Assembly (NCBI RefSeq): GCF_026420845.1
Contig: NZ_JAOWCB010000008.1
Coordinates: forward strand, 184,991-248,990
Direction of reading: 5' to 3'
From: Streptomyces sp. PR69
Lineage (GTDB): Bacteria; Actinomycetota; Actinomycetes; Streptomycetales; Streptomycetaceae
DNA: 64,000 nt
This document shows positions 10,853-18,547 of this stretch, piece after piece. The translations under genes were made by a program, and so were the position numbers. The number at the start of each line of letters is the position of its first letter. The first letter of the stretch is position 1. The notes below the pieces were generated by a model that was given only the letters and a program-made list of their open reading frames with translations, was not told the origin of the DNA and made no database searches.

Positions 10853-12469
10853 ATGCGCGGTGCCAAGAGCGCCAAGTGGGTCGCGGGTGCGATCATCGTG
10901 GCGATGTCGGCCACTGCCTGTGGCAGCGGCGACAGCGGCGACAGCAAGGACAAGGGCGACGGCAACAAGCCCGCGGGCTATGTCTCGATCGACGTCGGTG
11001 AGCCGCAGAACCCGCTGATCCCGGCAGACACGAACGAGGCCAACGGCGGCTACGCGATCCGCGCGCTCTTCACCCAGCTGCTGACCTTCGACGGCAAGGG
11101 TGAGATCGTCCTCACCAACGCGGAGTCCGTGGAGACTGCGGACTCCAAGCTGTGGACCGTCAAGCTGAAGAAGGACTGGAAGTTCCACAACGGCGAGGCG
11201 GTGACGGCCAAGTCGTACATCGACGCCTGGAACTGGTACGCCAACAAGAAGAACAACCAGAAGAACGCCTACTGGTTCTCGGACATCGTGGGCTACGACG
11301 AGGTGCACCCCGAGGAGGGTGACCCCAAGGCCGAGGCCATGTCCGGCCTGAAGCAGGTGGACGACCACACCTTCACCATCGAGCTGAAGACGAAGGTTCC
11401 GTACTTCAACTACAAGCTCGGCTACTCCACCTTCGCCCCCCTGCCCAAGGTCTTCTACGACGACCCGAAGGCGTTCGGCACGAAGCCGGTCGGCAACGGC
11501 CCCTACCAGTTCGAGAGCTGGGACCGCAAGAAGTCCGTCCAGCTGAAGGCTTACGCCGACTACAAGGGGCCGAACAAGGCGCAGAACAAGGGTCTGCTCT
11601 TCCGCAACTACACTACGGTCGAGGCGGCGTACAAGGACCTGGTCTCCGGCAACCTGGACATCGTCCGCGCAGTCGGCCCGACGGACCTGCCCAAGTACAA
11701 GCAGGACCTCGGCGAGGGTGCGATCGAGGAGGCCTTCGCCGGCGTCCAGTCGCTGGTCCCGGCCTTCTACTCCAAGAGCTTCAAGGACATCGACCCCAAG
11801 GTCCTCCAGGGTCTGTCCATGGCGATCGACCGTGACACGATCACCAAGACCGTCCTGAACAACACCCGCACCCCGGCGAAGGGCTTCACCCCGCCGCAGG
11901 TCAAGGGCTTCCAGGAGCTCGAGGGCATCACCGAGTACAACCCCGCGAAGGCCAAGCAGCTCATCCAGGAGGGTGGCGGCGTTCCCGGGAACAAGTTCAC
12001 CATCCAGTACAACAGCGACGGCGGCCACAAGGAGTGGATCACGGCCGTCTGTGAGTCCATCCGCAACGCGACCGGCGTGGACTGCGTGGGCGACCCGAAG
12101 CCCGACTTCCCGACGGACCTCGAGGCCCGTGACAACAACCAGGTCAAGGGCATGTACCGGGGCGGCTGGGTCGCCGACTACCCGGTCAATGTGAACTTCC
12201 TCAAGGAGCTCTACCACTCCAAGGCCGAGTCGAACAGCGGTCGTTTCTCCGACAAGGAGATCGACGAGCTGATGGCCAAGGGTGACAACGCCAACTCCCT
12301 GGAGGAGTCGGTGGCGGCCTACCAGGAGGTCGAGAAGAAGCTCGCCGAGAAGATGCCGGCCATCCCGCTGTGGTACTACCGCATCAACGCCGGTCACGGC
12401 AAGGACGTCGCCAATGTGAAGGTCGACTTCCACGGCGAGATCGAGCTGTACTCGGTCACCGTCAAGTAA
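10853..12469 (+). CDS. Oligopeptide ABC transporter substrate-binding lipoprotein (operon 1)
   Basis: Product of 538 residues. The short signal peptide ends at a lipobox with Cys23 (SATAC). The mature part is a family 5 peptide-binding protein, with motifs such as NPLIPADTNEANGG, KPVGNGPYQFESW and AIPLWYYR near the C-terminus. The start was placed at 10853 because GAGGAGG stands just upstream and the lipoprotein signal begins there; the frame is open further upstream. It captures peptides outside the membrane and delivers them to the permeases encoded next. Two hairpins separate it from the permease genes. The protein resembles its counterpart at 18548 in length, in the lipid Cys position and in its opening residues (MRGA…). 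Orthology to BldKB of S. coelicolor is possible but not shown. Confidence 0.93.
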   Translation: MRGAKSAKWVAGAIIVAMSATACGSGDSGDSKDKGDGNKPAGYVSIDVGEPQNPLIPADTNEANGGYAIRALFTQLLTFDGKGEIVLTNAESVETADSKLWTVKLKKDWKFHNGEAVTAKSYIDAWNWYANKKNNQKNAYWFSDIVGYDEVHPEEGDPKAEAMSGLKQVDDHTFTIELKTKVPYFNYKLGYSTFAPLPKVFYDDPKAFGTKPVGNGPYQFESWDRKKSVQLKAYADYKGPNKAQNKGLLFRNYTTVEAAYKDLVSGNLDIVRAVGPTDLPKYKQDLGEGAIEEAFAGVQSLVPAFYSKSFKDIDPKVLQGLSMAIDRDTITKTVLNNTRTPAKGFTPPQVKGFQELEGITEYNPAKAKQLIQEGGGVPGNKFTIQYNSDGGHKEWITAVCESIRNATGVDCVGDPKPDFPTDLEARDNNQVKGMYRGGWVADYPVNVNFLKELYHSKAESNSGRFSDKEIDELMAKGDNANSLEESVAAYQEVEKKLAEKMPAIPLWYYRINAGHGKDVANVKVDFHGEIELYSVTVK

Positions 12470-12504
12470 GCGAGCCTACGGGCCTCATCCCCACTCGGCC
12501 GAAC

Positions 12505-12575
12505 CCCGCCGCCGCCTCTTCGGCGGCGGCGGGAGGTTGTGGGGCCCGCCTTTCGGCTCTTGGGCGGGCCCCACA
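12505..12575 (+). promoter_or_regulatory. Two consecutive hairpins between binding-protein and permease genes (operon 1)
   Basis: The first stem pairs 12505-12516 with 12522-12533 (12 base pairs, loop TCTTC). The second pairs 12538-12550 with 12563-12575 (13 base pairs, 12-base loop). They stand between the binding-protein stop and the permease ribosome site. They could be partial terminators or 3' stabilisers that keep binding-protein mRNA in excess over permease mRNA, as in other binding-protein operons. Confidence 0.75.
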
Positions 12576-12603
12576 GCTGCAGTAACCCCTCACGGAGGCA
12601 CCC

Positions 12604-13533
12604 ATGGGGCGCTACGTCGCACGACGACTGCTCCAGATGATCCCGGTTTTCCTCGGGTCAACCTTGCTGATCTTTCTCATGATGTACGCCCTGCCCGGCG
12701 ATCCCGTCAGAGCGCTCATGGGCGACCAGGCGCACGACCCCTCCGTCGTCGCCAGCATCAGAAAGGATCTCGGGCTCGATCTGCCACTCTGGCAGCAGTA
12801 CTTCAACTACATCAGCGGCTTGTTCCAGGGTGACTTCGGCACCGAGATCGTCAGCAAGAGGCCGGTCGCGGACATCATCTCCGCCGCCTTCCCGGTCACG
12901 ATCCGGCTGACGCTCTTCGCGTTCGTGTTCACGGTGCTCGTCGGCATCGGCCTCGGCGTCATCGCCGGTCTGCGCCCGGACACGCTCCAGGACCGCGGGC
13001 TGCTGACGCTGACGCTGATCCTGATCTCCATGCCCTCGTTCGTGCTGGGCTTCCTGATGCAGTATCTGTTCGCGTTCAAGCTCGGGATCACCGAGCCGAA
13101 CGTGACAGACTCCACGAACTTCGGCGAGCTGCTGCTCCCAGCCATCGTCCTGGGCTCACTGTCCCTGGCGTACGTGGCCCGGCTGACCCGCACCTCGATG
13201 GCGGAGAACCTCCGCGCCGACTACATGCGCACCGCGGTCGCCAAGGGTCTGCCGCGCCGCCGCATCGTCGGCATCCATCTGATGCGCAACTCCCTGATTC
13301 CGGTGGTCACCTTCCTCGGCACCGACATCGGCAACCTCATGACGGGGGCGATCGTCACCGAAGGCATCTTCAACGTCCAGGGTGTCGGCAATGCCATCTA
13401 CGAGGCCCTGTTCCGCCGTGAGGGCGCGACGGTCGTCGGCATCGCCTCTCTGATCGTTCTGGTGTACCTCGCCACCAGCCTGCTCGTCGACCTGCTTTAC
13501 GCGGTCCTGGACCCGAGGATCCGGTATGCCTGA
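12604..13533 (+). CDS. Oligopeptide ABC transporter permease, DppB/OppB type (operon 1)
   Basis: Product of 309 residues with six membrane segments. The N-terminus (MGRYVARRLLQMIPVFLG) is typical of DppB/OppB. The cytoplasmic EAA loop, near LRADYMRTAVAKGLPRRRI, docks onto the ATPases. It forms half of the translocation channel with the next permease. CACGGAGG stands before the ATG. The last eight bases overlap the next gene as ATGCCTGA, the same junction as in operon 2. It is very close in sequence to the permease at 20274. Confidence 0.95.
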   Translation: MGRYVARRLLQMIPVFLGSTLLIFLMMYALPGDPVRALMGDQAHDPSVVASIRKDLGLDLPLWQQYFNYISGLFQGDFGTEIVSKRPVADIISAAFPVTIRLTLFAFVFTVLVGIGLGVIAGLRPDTLQDRGLLTLTLILISMPSFVLGFLMQYLFAFKLGITEPNVTDSTNFGELLLPAIVLGSLSLAYVARLTRTSMAENLRADYMRTAVAKGLPRRRIVGIHLMRNSLIPVVTFLGTDIGNLMTGAIVTEGIFNVQGVGNAIYEALFRREGATVVGIASLIVLVYLATSLLVDLLYAVLDPRIRYA

Positions 13534-14485
13534 GAAGACCGCTGAGAAGACTGCTGACACGACCCTGAAGGCAGATGTTCCGGCCCTCGCCCAGACCGCG
13601 GAAGCAGGCCCGGAGCCCGCGAAGGCCCGCAGCCTCTGGTCGGATGCCTGGCACGACCTGCGCCGCAATCCGCTCTTCCTGGGCTCCGCCGTGCTGATCC
13701 TGCTGCTGCTGCTGATCTCCGTGGCGCCGGGGCTGTTCACCAGCGCCTCGCCGCGGGACGCGGATCTGGCCAACCACTACCTCCAGCCGCCGAACTGGAC
13801 GCACTTCTTCGCGCCTGACTGGCTCGGATACGACGGGCAGGGCCGGTCGATCTACGCACGCGTGCTCTACGGAGCCCGCGCCTCGATCATGGTGGGCGTC
13901 GGCGTCACCATCGCGGTCACCGTGCTCGGCACGCTGATCGGCATGCTCGCCGGCTACTTCGGCGGCTGGCTGGACAGCCTGCTGTCGCGGATCACGGACG
14001 TGTTCTTCGGCATCCCCTTCCTGCTCGGCGCCCTGGTCGTCCTCACGACCTTCGAGGAGCGCACGGTCTGGGTCGTGATCATGGCCCTGTCGTTCCTGGG
14101 CTGGACTCAGATCGCCCGTGTCGCACGCGGTTCGGTGATCACCGTCAAGCAGGCCGACTATGTCATGGCGGCCAAGGCGCTGGGCGCGTCGACCTCGCGC
14201 ATCCTGCTGCGGCACATCCTGCCCAACTCCCTCGCCCCCATCATCGTGGTCGCGACCATCGCGCTGGGCGGCTATATCGCGGCCGAGGCCACGCTGTCGT
14301 TCCTCGGCGTCGGCCTGGCCGAGCCCACGGTCTCGTGGGGCGGCGATGTGTCCACCGGCCGGGAGCAGCTGCGCAACGCGCCCTACGTCCTGATCATCCC
14401 GTCGGTGATGGTCTCGATCACGGTGCTCTCGTTCCTCATGTTCGGCGATGCTGTACGCAACGCCCTCGACCCCAAGCTGCGCTGA
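13526..14485 (+). CDS. Oligopeptide ABC transporter permease, DppC/OppC type (operon 1)
   Basis: Product of 319 residues. A polar N-terminal tail of about 40 residues precedes SLWSDAWHDLRRNPLF, the usual entry to the first membrane segment of DppC/OppC proteins. Five further segments follow, with the EAA loop near QADYVMAAKALGAS. It pairs with the DppB-type permease. Translation probably re-initiates at the eight-base overlap with the preceding gene. The ATPase gene starts 11 bases after its stop. Confidence 0.95.
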   Translation: MPEKTAEKTADTTLKADVPALAQTAEAGPEPAKARSLWSDAWHDLRRNPLFLGSAVLILLLLLISVAPGLFTSASPRDADLANHYLQPPNWTHFFAPDWLGYDGQGRSIYARVLYGARASIMVGVGVTIAVTVLGTLIGMLAGYFGGWLDSLLSRITDVFFGIPFLLGALVVLTTFEERTVWVVIMALSFLGWTQIARVARGSVITVKQADYVMAAKALGASTSRILLRHILPNSLAPIIVVATIALGGYIAAEATLSFLGVGLAEPTVSWGGDVSTGREQLRNAPYVLIIPSVMVSITVLSFLMFGDAVRNALDPKLR

Positions 14486-14496
14486 GGGAGGCGTAC

Positions 14497-15555
14497 ATGA
14501 CCATCATCGACAAGGCCGCCGAGGTGCCCGCCCCGCGCGGCGCGGGCGAGAACGGCCATCCGCTGCTGGAAGTCCGCGATCTGCATGTGGAGTTCCACAC
14601 CCGTGACGGCGTGGCCAAGGCCGTCAACGGCGTGAACTACACCGTGGACGCGGGGGAGACGCTCGCCGTGCTCGGCGAGTCCGGCTCCGGCAAGTCCGTC
14701 ACCGCGCAGGCGATCATGGGCATCCTGGACATGCCGCCCGGACGCATCCCCAAGGGCGAGATCCTCTTCCGCGGCGAGGACATGCTCACCATGTCCTCGG
14801 ACGAGCGGCGGCGGCTCCGCGGCCGGAAGATCGCGATGATCTTCCAGGACGCGCTGTCCTCCCTCAACCCCGTGCTCTCCGTCGGCTATCAGCTCGGCGA
14901 GATGTTCCGGGTGCACCAGGGCCTGTCCAAGAAGGACGCCAAGGCCAAGGCCATCGAGCTGATGGAGCGGGTGAAGATCCCGGCCGCCAAGGCCCGGGTC
15001 AACGACTACCCGCACCAGTTCTCGGGCGGTATGCGCCAGCGCATCATGATCGCGATGGCGCTGGCTCTGGAGCCGGATCTGATCATCGCGGATGAGCCGA
15101 CCACCGCTCTGGATGTGACCGTGCAGGCGCAGGTGATGGATCTGCTCGCGGAGTTGCAGCGCGAGTACAACATGGGGCTGATTCTGATCACCCATGATCT
15201 GGGTGTGGTCGCGGATGTTGCCGACAAGATCGCGGTGATGTACGCGGGACGGATCGTGGAGACCGCCCCCGTCCACGAGCTGTACAAGCGTCCGGCCCAC
15301 CCCTACACCCGCGGTCTGCTCGACTCGATCCCGCGTCTGGACCAGAAGGGCCAGGAGCTGTACGCGATCAAGGGCCTGCCGCCCAACCTGACGCGCATCC
15401 CCACCGGCTGCGCGTTCAACCCGCGCTGCCCCAAGGCCGACGACCTCTGCCGTACCGAGATCCCGGCGCTGGCGCCGGTGACCGAGCAGGACGGCAGTGA
15501 GCTGCCCGGCCGCGGAAGCGCGTGCCACTTCTGGAAGGAGACGATCCATGGCTGA
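14497..15555 (+). CDS. Oligopeptide ABC transporter ATP-binding protein, DppD/OppD type (operon 1)
   Basis: Product of 352 residues. Walker A GESGSGKS is near residue 61, the signature SGGMRQR near 176 and Walker B LIIADEPT near 195. The C-terminal oligopeptide/dipeptide-transporter domain has the CAFNPRCP motif and a late Cys, which in this family can bind an iron-sulfur cluster. GAGGGAGG precedes the ATG at 14497. It overlaps the next ATPase gene by eight bases (ATGGCTGA). Two stretches of its DNA (14598-14711 exactly, 15025-15275 with two differences) are shared with the matching gene of operon 2. Confidence 0.96.
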   Translation: MTIIDKAAEVPAPRGAGENGHPLLEVRDLHVEFHTRDGVAKAVNGVNYTVDAGETLAVLGESGSGKSVTAQAIMGILDMPPGRIPKGEILFRGEDMLTMSSDERRRLRGRKIAMIFQDALSSLNPVLSVGYQLGEMFRVHQGLSKKDAKAKAIELMERVKIPAAKARVNDYPHQFSGGMRQRIMIAMALALEPDLIIADEPTTALDVTVQAQVMDLLAELQREYNMGLILITHDLGVVADVADKIAVMYAGRIVETAPVHELYKRPAHPYTRGLLDSIPRLDQKGQELYAIKGLPPNLTRIPTGCAFNPRCPKADDLCRTEIPALAPVTEQDGSELPGRGSACHFWKETIHG

Positions 15556-16663
15556 GCTGAAGAAGGACGAGGCCCAGTCAGAGGCCGTCGACGCGACCGC
15601 CGAGCAGACCGGGGCCGCAGGCGCCCCGGCACAGCGCGGTGAGCCCATCCTCCAGGTGCGCAATCTGGTCAAGCACTTCCCGCTGACCCAGGGCATCCTC
15701 TTCAAGCGGCAGATCGGCGCGGTCAAGGCCGTCGACGGCGTCTCCTTCGACCTCTACAAGGGCGAGACCCTCGGCATCGTCGGCGAGTCCGGCTGCGGCA
15801 AGTCCACCGTCGCCAAGCTGCTGATGACGCTGGAGACCGCCACCTCCGGCGAGGTCTTCTACAAGGGCGAGGACATCACCAGGCTGTCGGGGCGTGCGCT
15901 GAAGGCGGTGCGCCGCAATATCCAGATGGTGTTCCAGGATCCGTATACGTCGCTGAATCCGCGGATGACGGTGGGCGACATCATCGGGGAGCCGTTCGAC
16001 ATCCATCCGGAGGTGGCTCCCAAGGGCGACCGGCGGCGTCGGGTCCAGGAGCTGCTGGATGTCGTCGGTCTGAACCCGGAGTACATCAACCGCTATCCGC
16101 ACCAGTTCTCCGGCGGCCAGCGCCAGCGCATCGGCATCGCCCGCGGGCTCGCCCTCAACCCCGAGATCATCATCTGCGACGAGCCGGTCTCCGCGCTCGA
16201 CGTCAGCGTGCAGGCGCAGGTCATCAATCTGATGGAGAAGCTGCAGGACGAGTTCGACCTGTCGTATGTCTTCATCGCCCACGACCTGTCGATCGTGCGG
16301 CATATCTCCGACCGCGTCGGAGTGATGTACCTGGGCAAGATGGCCGAGATCGGCTCCGACGCCGAGATCTACGACCACCCCACCCACCCGTACACCCAGG
16401 CGCTGCTCTCCGCGGTCCCGGTGCCGGACCCGGAGGCCCGCGAAGGCCGTGAGCGGATCATCCTTACCGGTGATGTTCCGTCGCCGGCCAACCCGCCCTC
16501 CGGCTGCCGCTTCCGCACCCGCTGCTGGAAGGCGCAGGACAAGTGCGCCGAAGAGGTGCCGCTGCTGGCGATCCCCGAGCGCTTCCAGGGCTCGGACTCC
16601 CCGGCGGCGCATGAGTCGGCGTGCCACTTCGCCGAAGACAAGGACGTCGTCCACGCCGCCTGA
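15548..16663 (+). CDS. Oligopeptide ABC transporter ATP-binding protein, DppF/OppF type (operon 1)
   Basis: Product of 371 residues. Walker A GESGCGKS is near residue 79, the signature SGGQRQR near 188 and Walker [14 protein letters not shown] shortly after. The C-terminal Cys-containing extension (CRFRTRCW) is that of the DppF/OppF subfamily. An acidic Ala-rich tail of about 30 residues precedes the conserved core. The start ATG lies within the last eight bases of the previous gene. DNA at 15859-16171 differs at only five positions from 23476-23788 in the operon 2 copy. A strong terminator follows the gene. Confidence 0.96.
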   Translation: MAELKKDEAQSEAVDATAEQTGAAGAPAQRGEPILQVRNLVKHFPLTQGILFKRQIGAVKAVDGVSFDLYKGETLGIVGESGCGKSTVAKLLMTLETATSGEVFYKGEDITRLSGRALKAVRRNIQMVFQDPYTSLNPRMTVGDIIGEPFDIHPEVAPKGDRRRRVQELLDVVGLNPEYINRYPHQFSGGQRQRIGIARGLALNPEIIICDEPVSALDVSVQAQVINLMEKLQDEFDLSYVFIAHDLSIVRHISDRVGVMYLGKMAEIGSDAEIYDHPTHPYTQALLSAVPVPDPEAREGRERIILTGDVPSPANPPSGCRFRTRCWKAQDKCAEEVPLLAIPERFQGSDSPAAHESACHFAEDKDVVHAA

Positions 16664-16667
16664 GCAG

Positions 16668-16695
16668 CCGCAGGCCGATCACCGCAGGCCGATCA
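16668..16695 (+). repeat. 14-base perfect tandem duplication just after a stop codon
   Basis: The unit CCGCAGGCCGATCA occurs at 16668-16681 and 16682-16695, starting four bases after the stop of the operon 1 ATPase gene and immediately before its terminator. Confidence 0.85.
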
Positions 16696-16696
16696 C

Positions 16697-16736
16697 CGAA
16701 GGCGCCCGGAATCCCCAGGGGTTCCGGGCGCCTTCG
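16697..16736 (+). terminator. Terminator of oligopeptide operon 1
   Basis: A 15-base-pair perfect stem (16697-16711 with 16722-16736) encloses a ten-base loop that contains CCCC and GGGG. It starts 33 bases after the last gene of the operon. Confidence 0.88.
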
Positions 16737-16872
16737 TGTTGCGGCGTCACCCCGTCCCACGTTGTCCCGGATCGGCACACCGGGCCGTGGGACGGCTGCT
16801 GAAGGCCCCGGTTCTCCTGGAGGCTTGGGCGAGGGCTCGTCCCAAGCCCCGTGCCTTCGGAAGGAACTGACG

Positions 16873-18015
16873 ATGACGCAGATCGATCCGCCCTCCCCGG
16901 GCCACGCGCACCACGCGGCTCACCCGGACCGCGCTGCTCACCCGGACCACGCGGACCTCCCGGCGCAGCCGGCCCGGCGCGCGCTGCTCGGCGGCGCGCT
17001 CGCACTGGGCGCGACGGCCGTCCTGCCGTTCGCCGCCGCCGGACAGGCGCATGCGGCCGGGCCGGCCATCTCCGGCTGCGCGGTGTGGGGCGCCCGGCCG
17101 CCCAGCAAGCCCGTGAAGCTGCTCCCATCCGGCCCGCACAAGATCATCGTGCATCACACGGCAACCGCGAACAGCACCGACTACTCCAGGGCCCACTCCT
17201 ACGCCTTCGCCCGCTCGGTGCAGAACCACCACATGGACGCCAACGGCTGGATCGACACCGGCCAGCACTTCACCGTCAGCCGGGGCGCGCACATCCTGGA
17301 GGGCCGGCACCGCAGCGCAGCCGCGCTCCGGGACGGGAGCAGGCAGGTGGAGTCCTCCCACAGCACCGGCCAGAACACGGTCGCCATCGGGATCGAGACC
17401 GAGGGCACCTACAGCTCCGTGGAGCCGCGCACCGCCCAGTACACCGCGCTGGTGCAGCTGTGCACCCACATCTGCCGCCAGTACGGGCTGCGCGCCTACC
17501 AGATCTACGGCCACCGCGACTTCAACCAGACCTCCTGCCCCGGCGACCGCCTCTACGCCCTGCTGCCGCAGCTGCGCGCCGACGTCGCCGCGGCGATCGG
17601 CGGCGATCCGGCCGCGCCGGTCTGGCCGCTGCTGCGTTCGGGGGACTCCGGGGAGCGGGCGAAGACCCTGCAGCACCTGCTGGTGCACCACGGCGCGTCG
17701 ATCACGCCCGACGGCGCCTTCGGGCCGCGCACCGAGACGGCCGTACGGGACTTCCAGCGGCTCAAGCGCGCGTCGGTCGACGGCATCGCCGGGCGGCAGA
17801 CCTGGAACCAGCTGATCATGCCGGTGGGCAGCGGGGACTCGGGCGACGTGGTGAGGGCGGCGCAGAGCCAGCTGGTCTCCCGCGGTCACTCCATCGCGGT
17901 GGACGGCCTGTTCGGCCCCGCGACGCGGGCCGCGCTGTCGTCCTTCCAGCGCGGGAAGGGCCTTCCCGCGGATGGCGCCGCGGACGCCCGGACGTGGAGT
18001 CGGCTGGTCGCCTGA
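16873..18015 (+). CDS. Tat-exported N-acetylmuramoyl-L-alanine amidase (PGRP) with two peptidoglycan-binding domains
   Basis: Product of 380 residues. Arg35-Arg36 in PARRALLGG, followed by a hydrophobic stretch and AQAHA, forms a twin-arginine signal. The catalytic domain (about residues 65-235) has the zinc ligands of the Amidase_2/PGRP fold: VHHTATAN (His94/95), YGHRDF and the SCPGD cysteine. Two peptidoglycan-binding domain type 1 repeats follow near 250-310 and 318-378 (FGPRTETAV and FGPATRAAL). It should cut the bond between muramic acid and the stem peptide outside the cell. GAAGGAAC precedes the ATG. The gene stands alone between two peptide importers, after a terminator. Its N-terminal region before the RR motif is rich in His, Ala and Pro. 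Confidence 0.93.
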   Translation: MTQIDPPSPGHAHHAAHPDRAAHPDHADLPAQPARRALLGGALALGATAVLPFAAAGQAHAAGPAISGCAVWGARPPSKPVKLLPSGPHKIIVHHTATANSTDYSRAHSYAFARSVQNHHMDANGWIDTGQHFTVSRGAHILEGRHRSAAALRDGSRQVESSHSTGQNTVAIGIETEGTYSSVEPRTAQYTALVQLCTHICRQYGLRAYQIYGHRDFNQTSCPGDRLYALLPQLRADVAAAIGGDPAAPVWPLLRSGDSGERAKTLQHLLVHHGASITPDGAFGPRTETAVRDFQRLKRASVDGIAGRQTWNQLIMPVGSGDSGDVVRAAQSQLVSRGHSIAVDGLFGPATRAALSSFQRGKGLPADGAADARTWSRLVA

Positions 18016-18079
18016 CCGTCCCACCCCGTCCCACGCGGGGCGTGGGATGTGAGGGGGAGCGGCCGCCGGGTGTGCGGCT

Positions 18080-18290
18080 GGTTGGTCTTTCCCCTCCCCG
18101 CCCCTTCCCGTAACTGGGGCTCCGCCCCAGACCCCCGGTTTCCCGGGGGCTCCGCCCCCGGACCCCCGCGCCTCAAACGCCGGACGGGCTGGAGAATCCA
18201 GCCCGTCCGGCGTTTGAGGACACGGCCGAAGGCCGTACGGGGGTCTGGGGGCTTGCCCCCAGTTTCGGGAAGGGGGCCCCTCACGCCCCC
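18080..18290. repeat. Dispersed palindromic intergenic repeat, copy A
   Basis: This stretch after the amidase gene holds several nested palindromes. The largest pairs 18171-18193 with 18197-18219, a perfect 23-base stem with a GAA loop. It contains the family's exact 23-base core (18214-18236). Bases 18080-18176 are identical over 97 positions to 27237-27333 of copy B. It may work as a terminator for the amidase gene; no ORF is credible. Confidence 0.85.
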
Positions 18291-18547
18291 GGGGCGTAGG
18301 GGGAGGGGCAGGGGAGAAAACCCCGTCCGGGCCTGCCCTCGTCAGGCCGTGCGGGGGTCCGGGGGCGGAGCCCCCGCAAGGGCGGGTGGGCGGGGAGAGC
18401 CCGCGCCGGGCGTTCGCCCGACCGGGCCGGAGGCCACACCGCCATCGGGAGTACCCCCCTCACCCCCACGCGAGGCGAAAGTGCGCTTCACCCCGCTATG
18501 GGGTGATATGAGGGTCAACATATGACGTTGACCCGAGGAGGCACTCC
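18291..18547 (+). promoter_or_regulatory. Upstream region of oligopeptide operon 2 with two inverted repeats
   Basis: The first part (to about 18470) is GC-rich repeat-like DNA with no gene. Near the operon start are two inverted repeats. TCACCCC-GCTAT-GGGGTGA lies at 18488-18506. GGGTCAAC, seven bases, then GTTGACCC lies at 18512-18534. The second ends next to the GAGGAGG ribosome site (18535-18541) of the binding-protein gene, so a bound repressor or an RNA hairpin there could limit expression. No good promoter hexamers were found. Confidence 0.55.

Noticed and set aside
10853..16663. Direct naming of operon 1 as bldKA-E
   Set aside because: The position beside typA fits, but from memory bldK begins with a permease gene before the binding protein, while here the binding protein is first. 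Without an alignment the letters would be unsafe.
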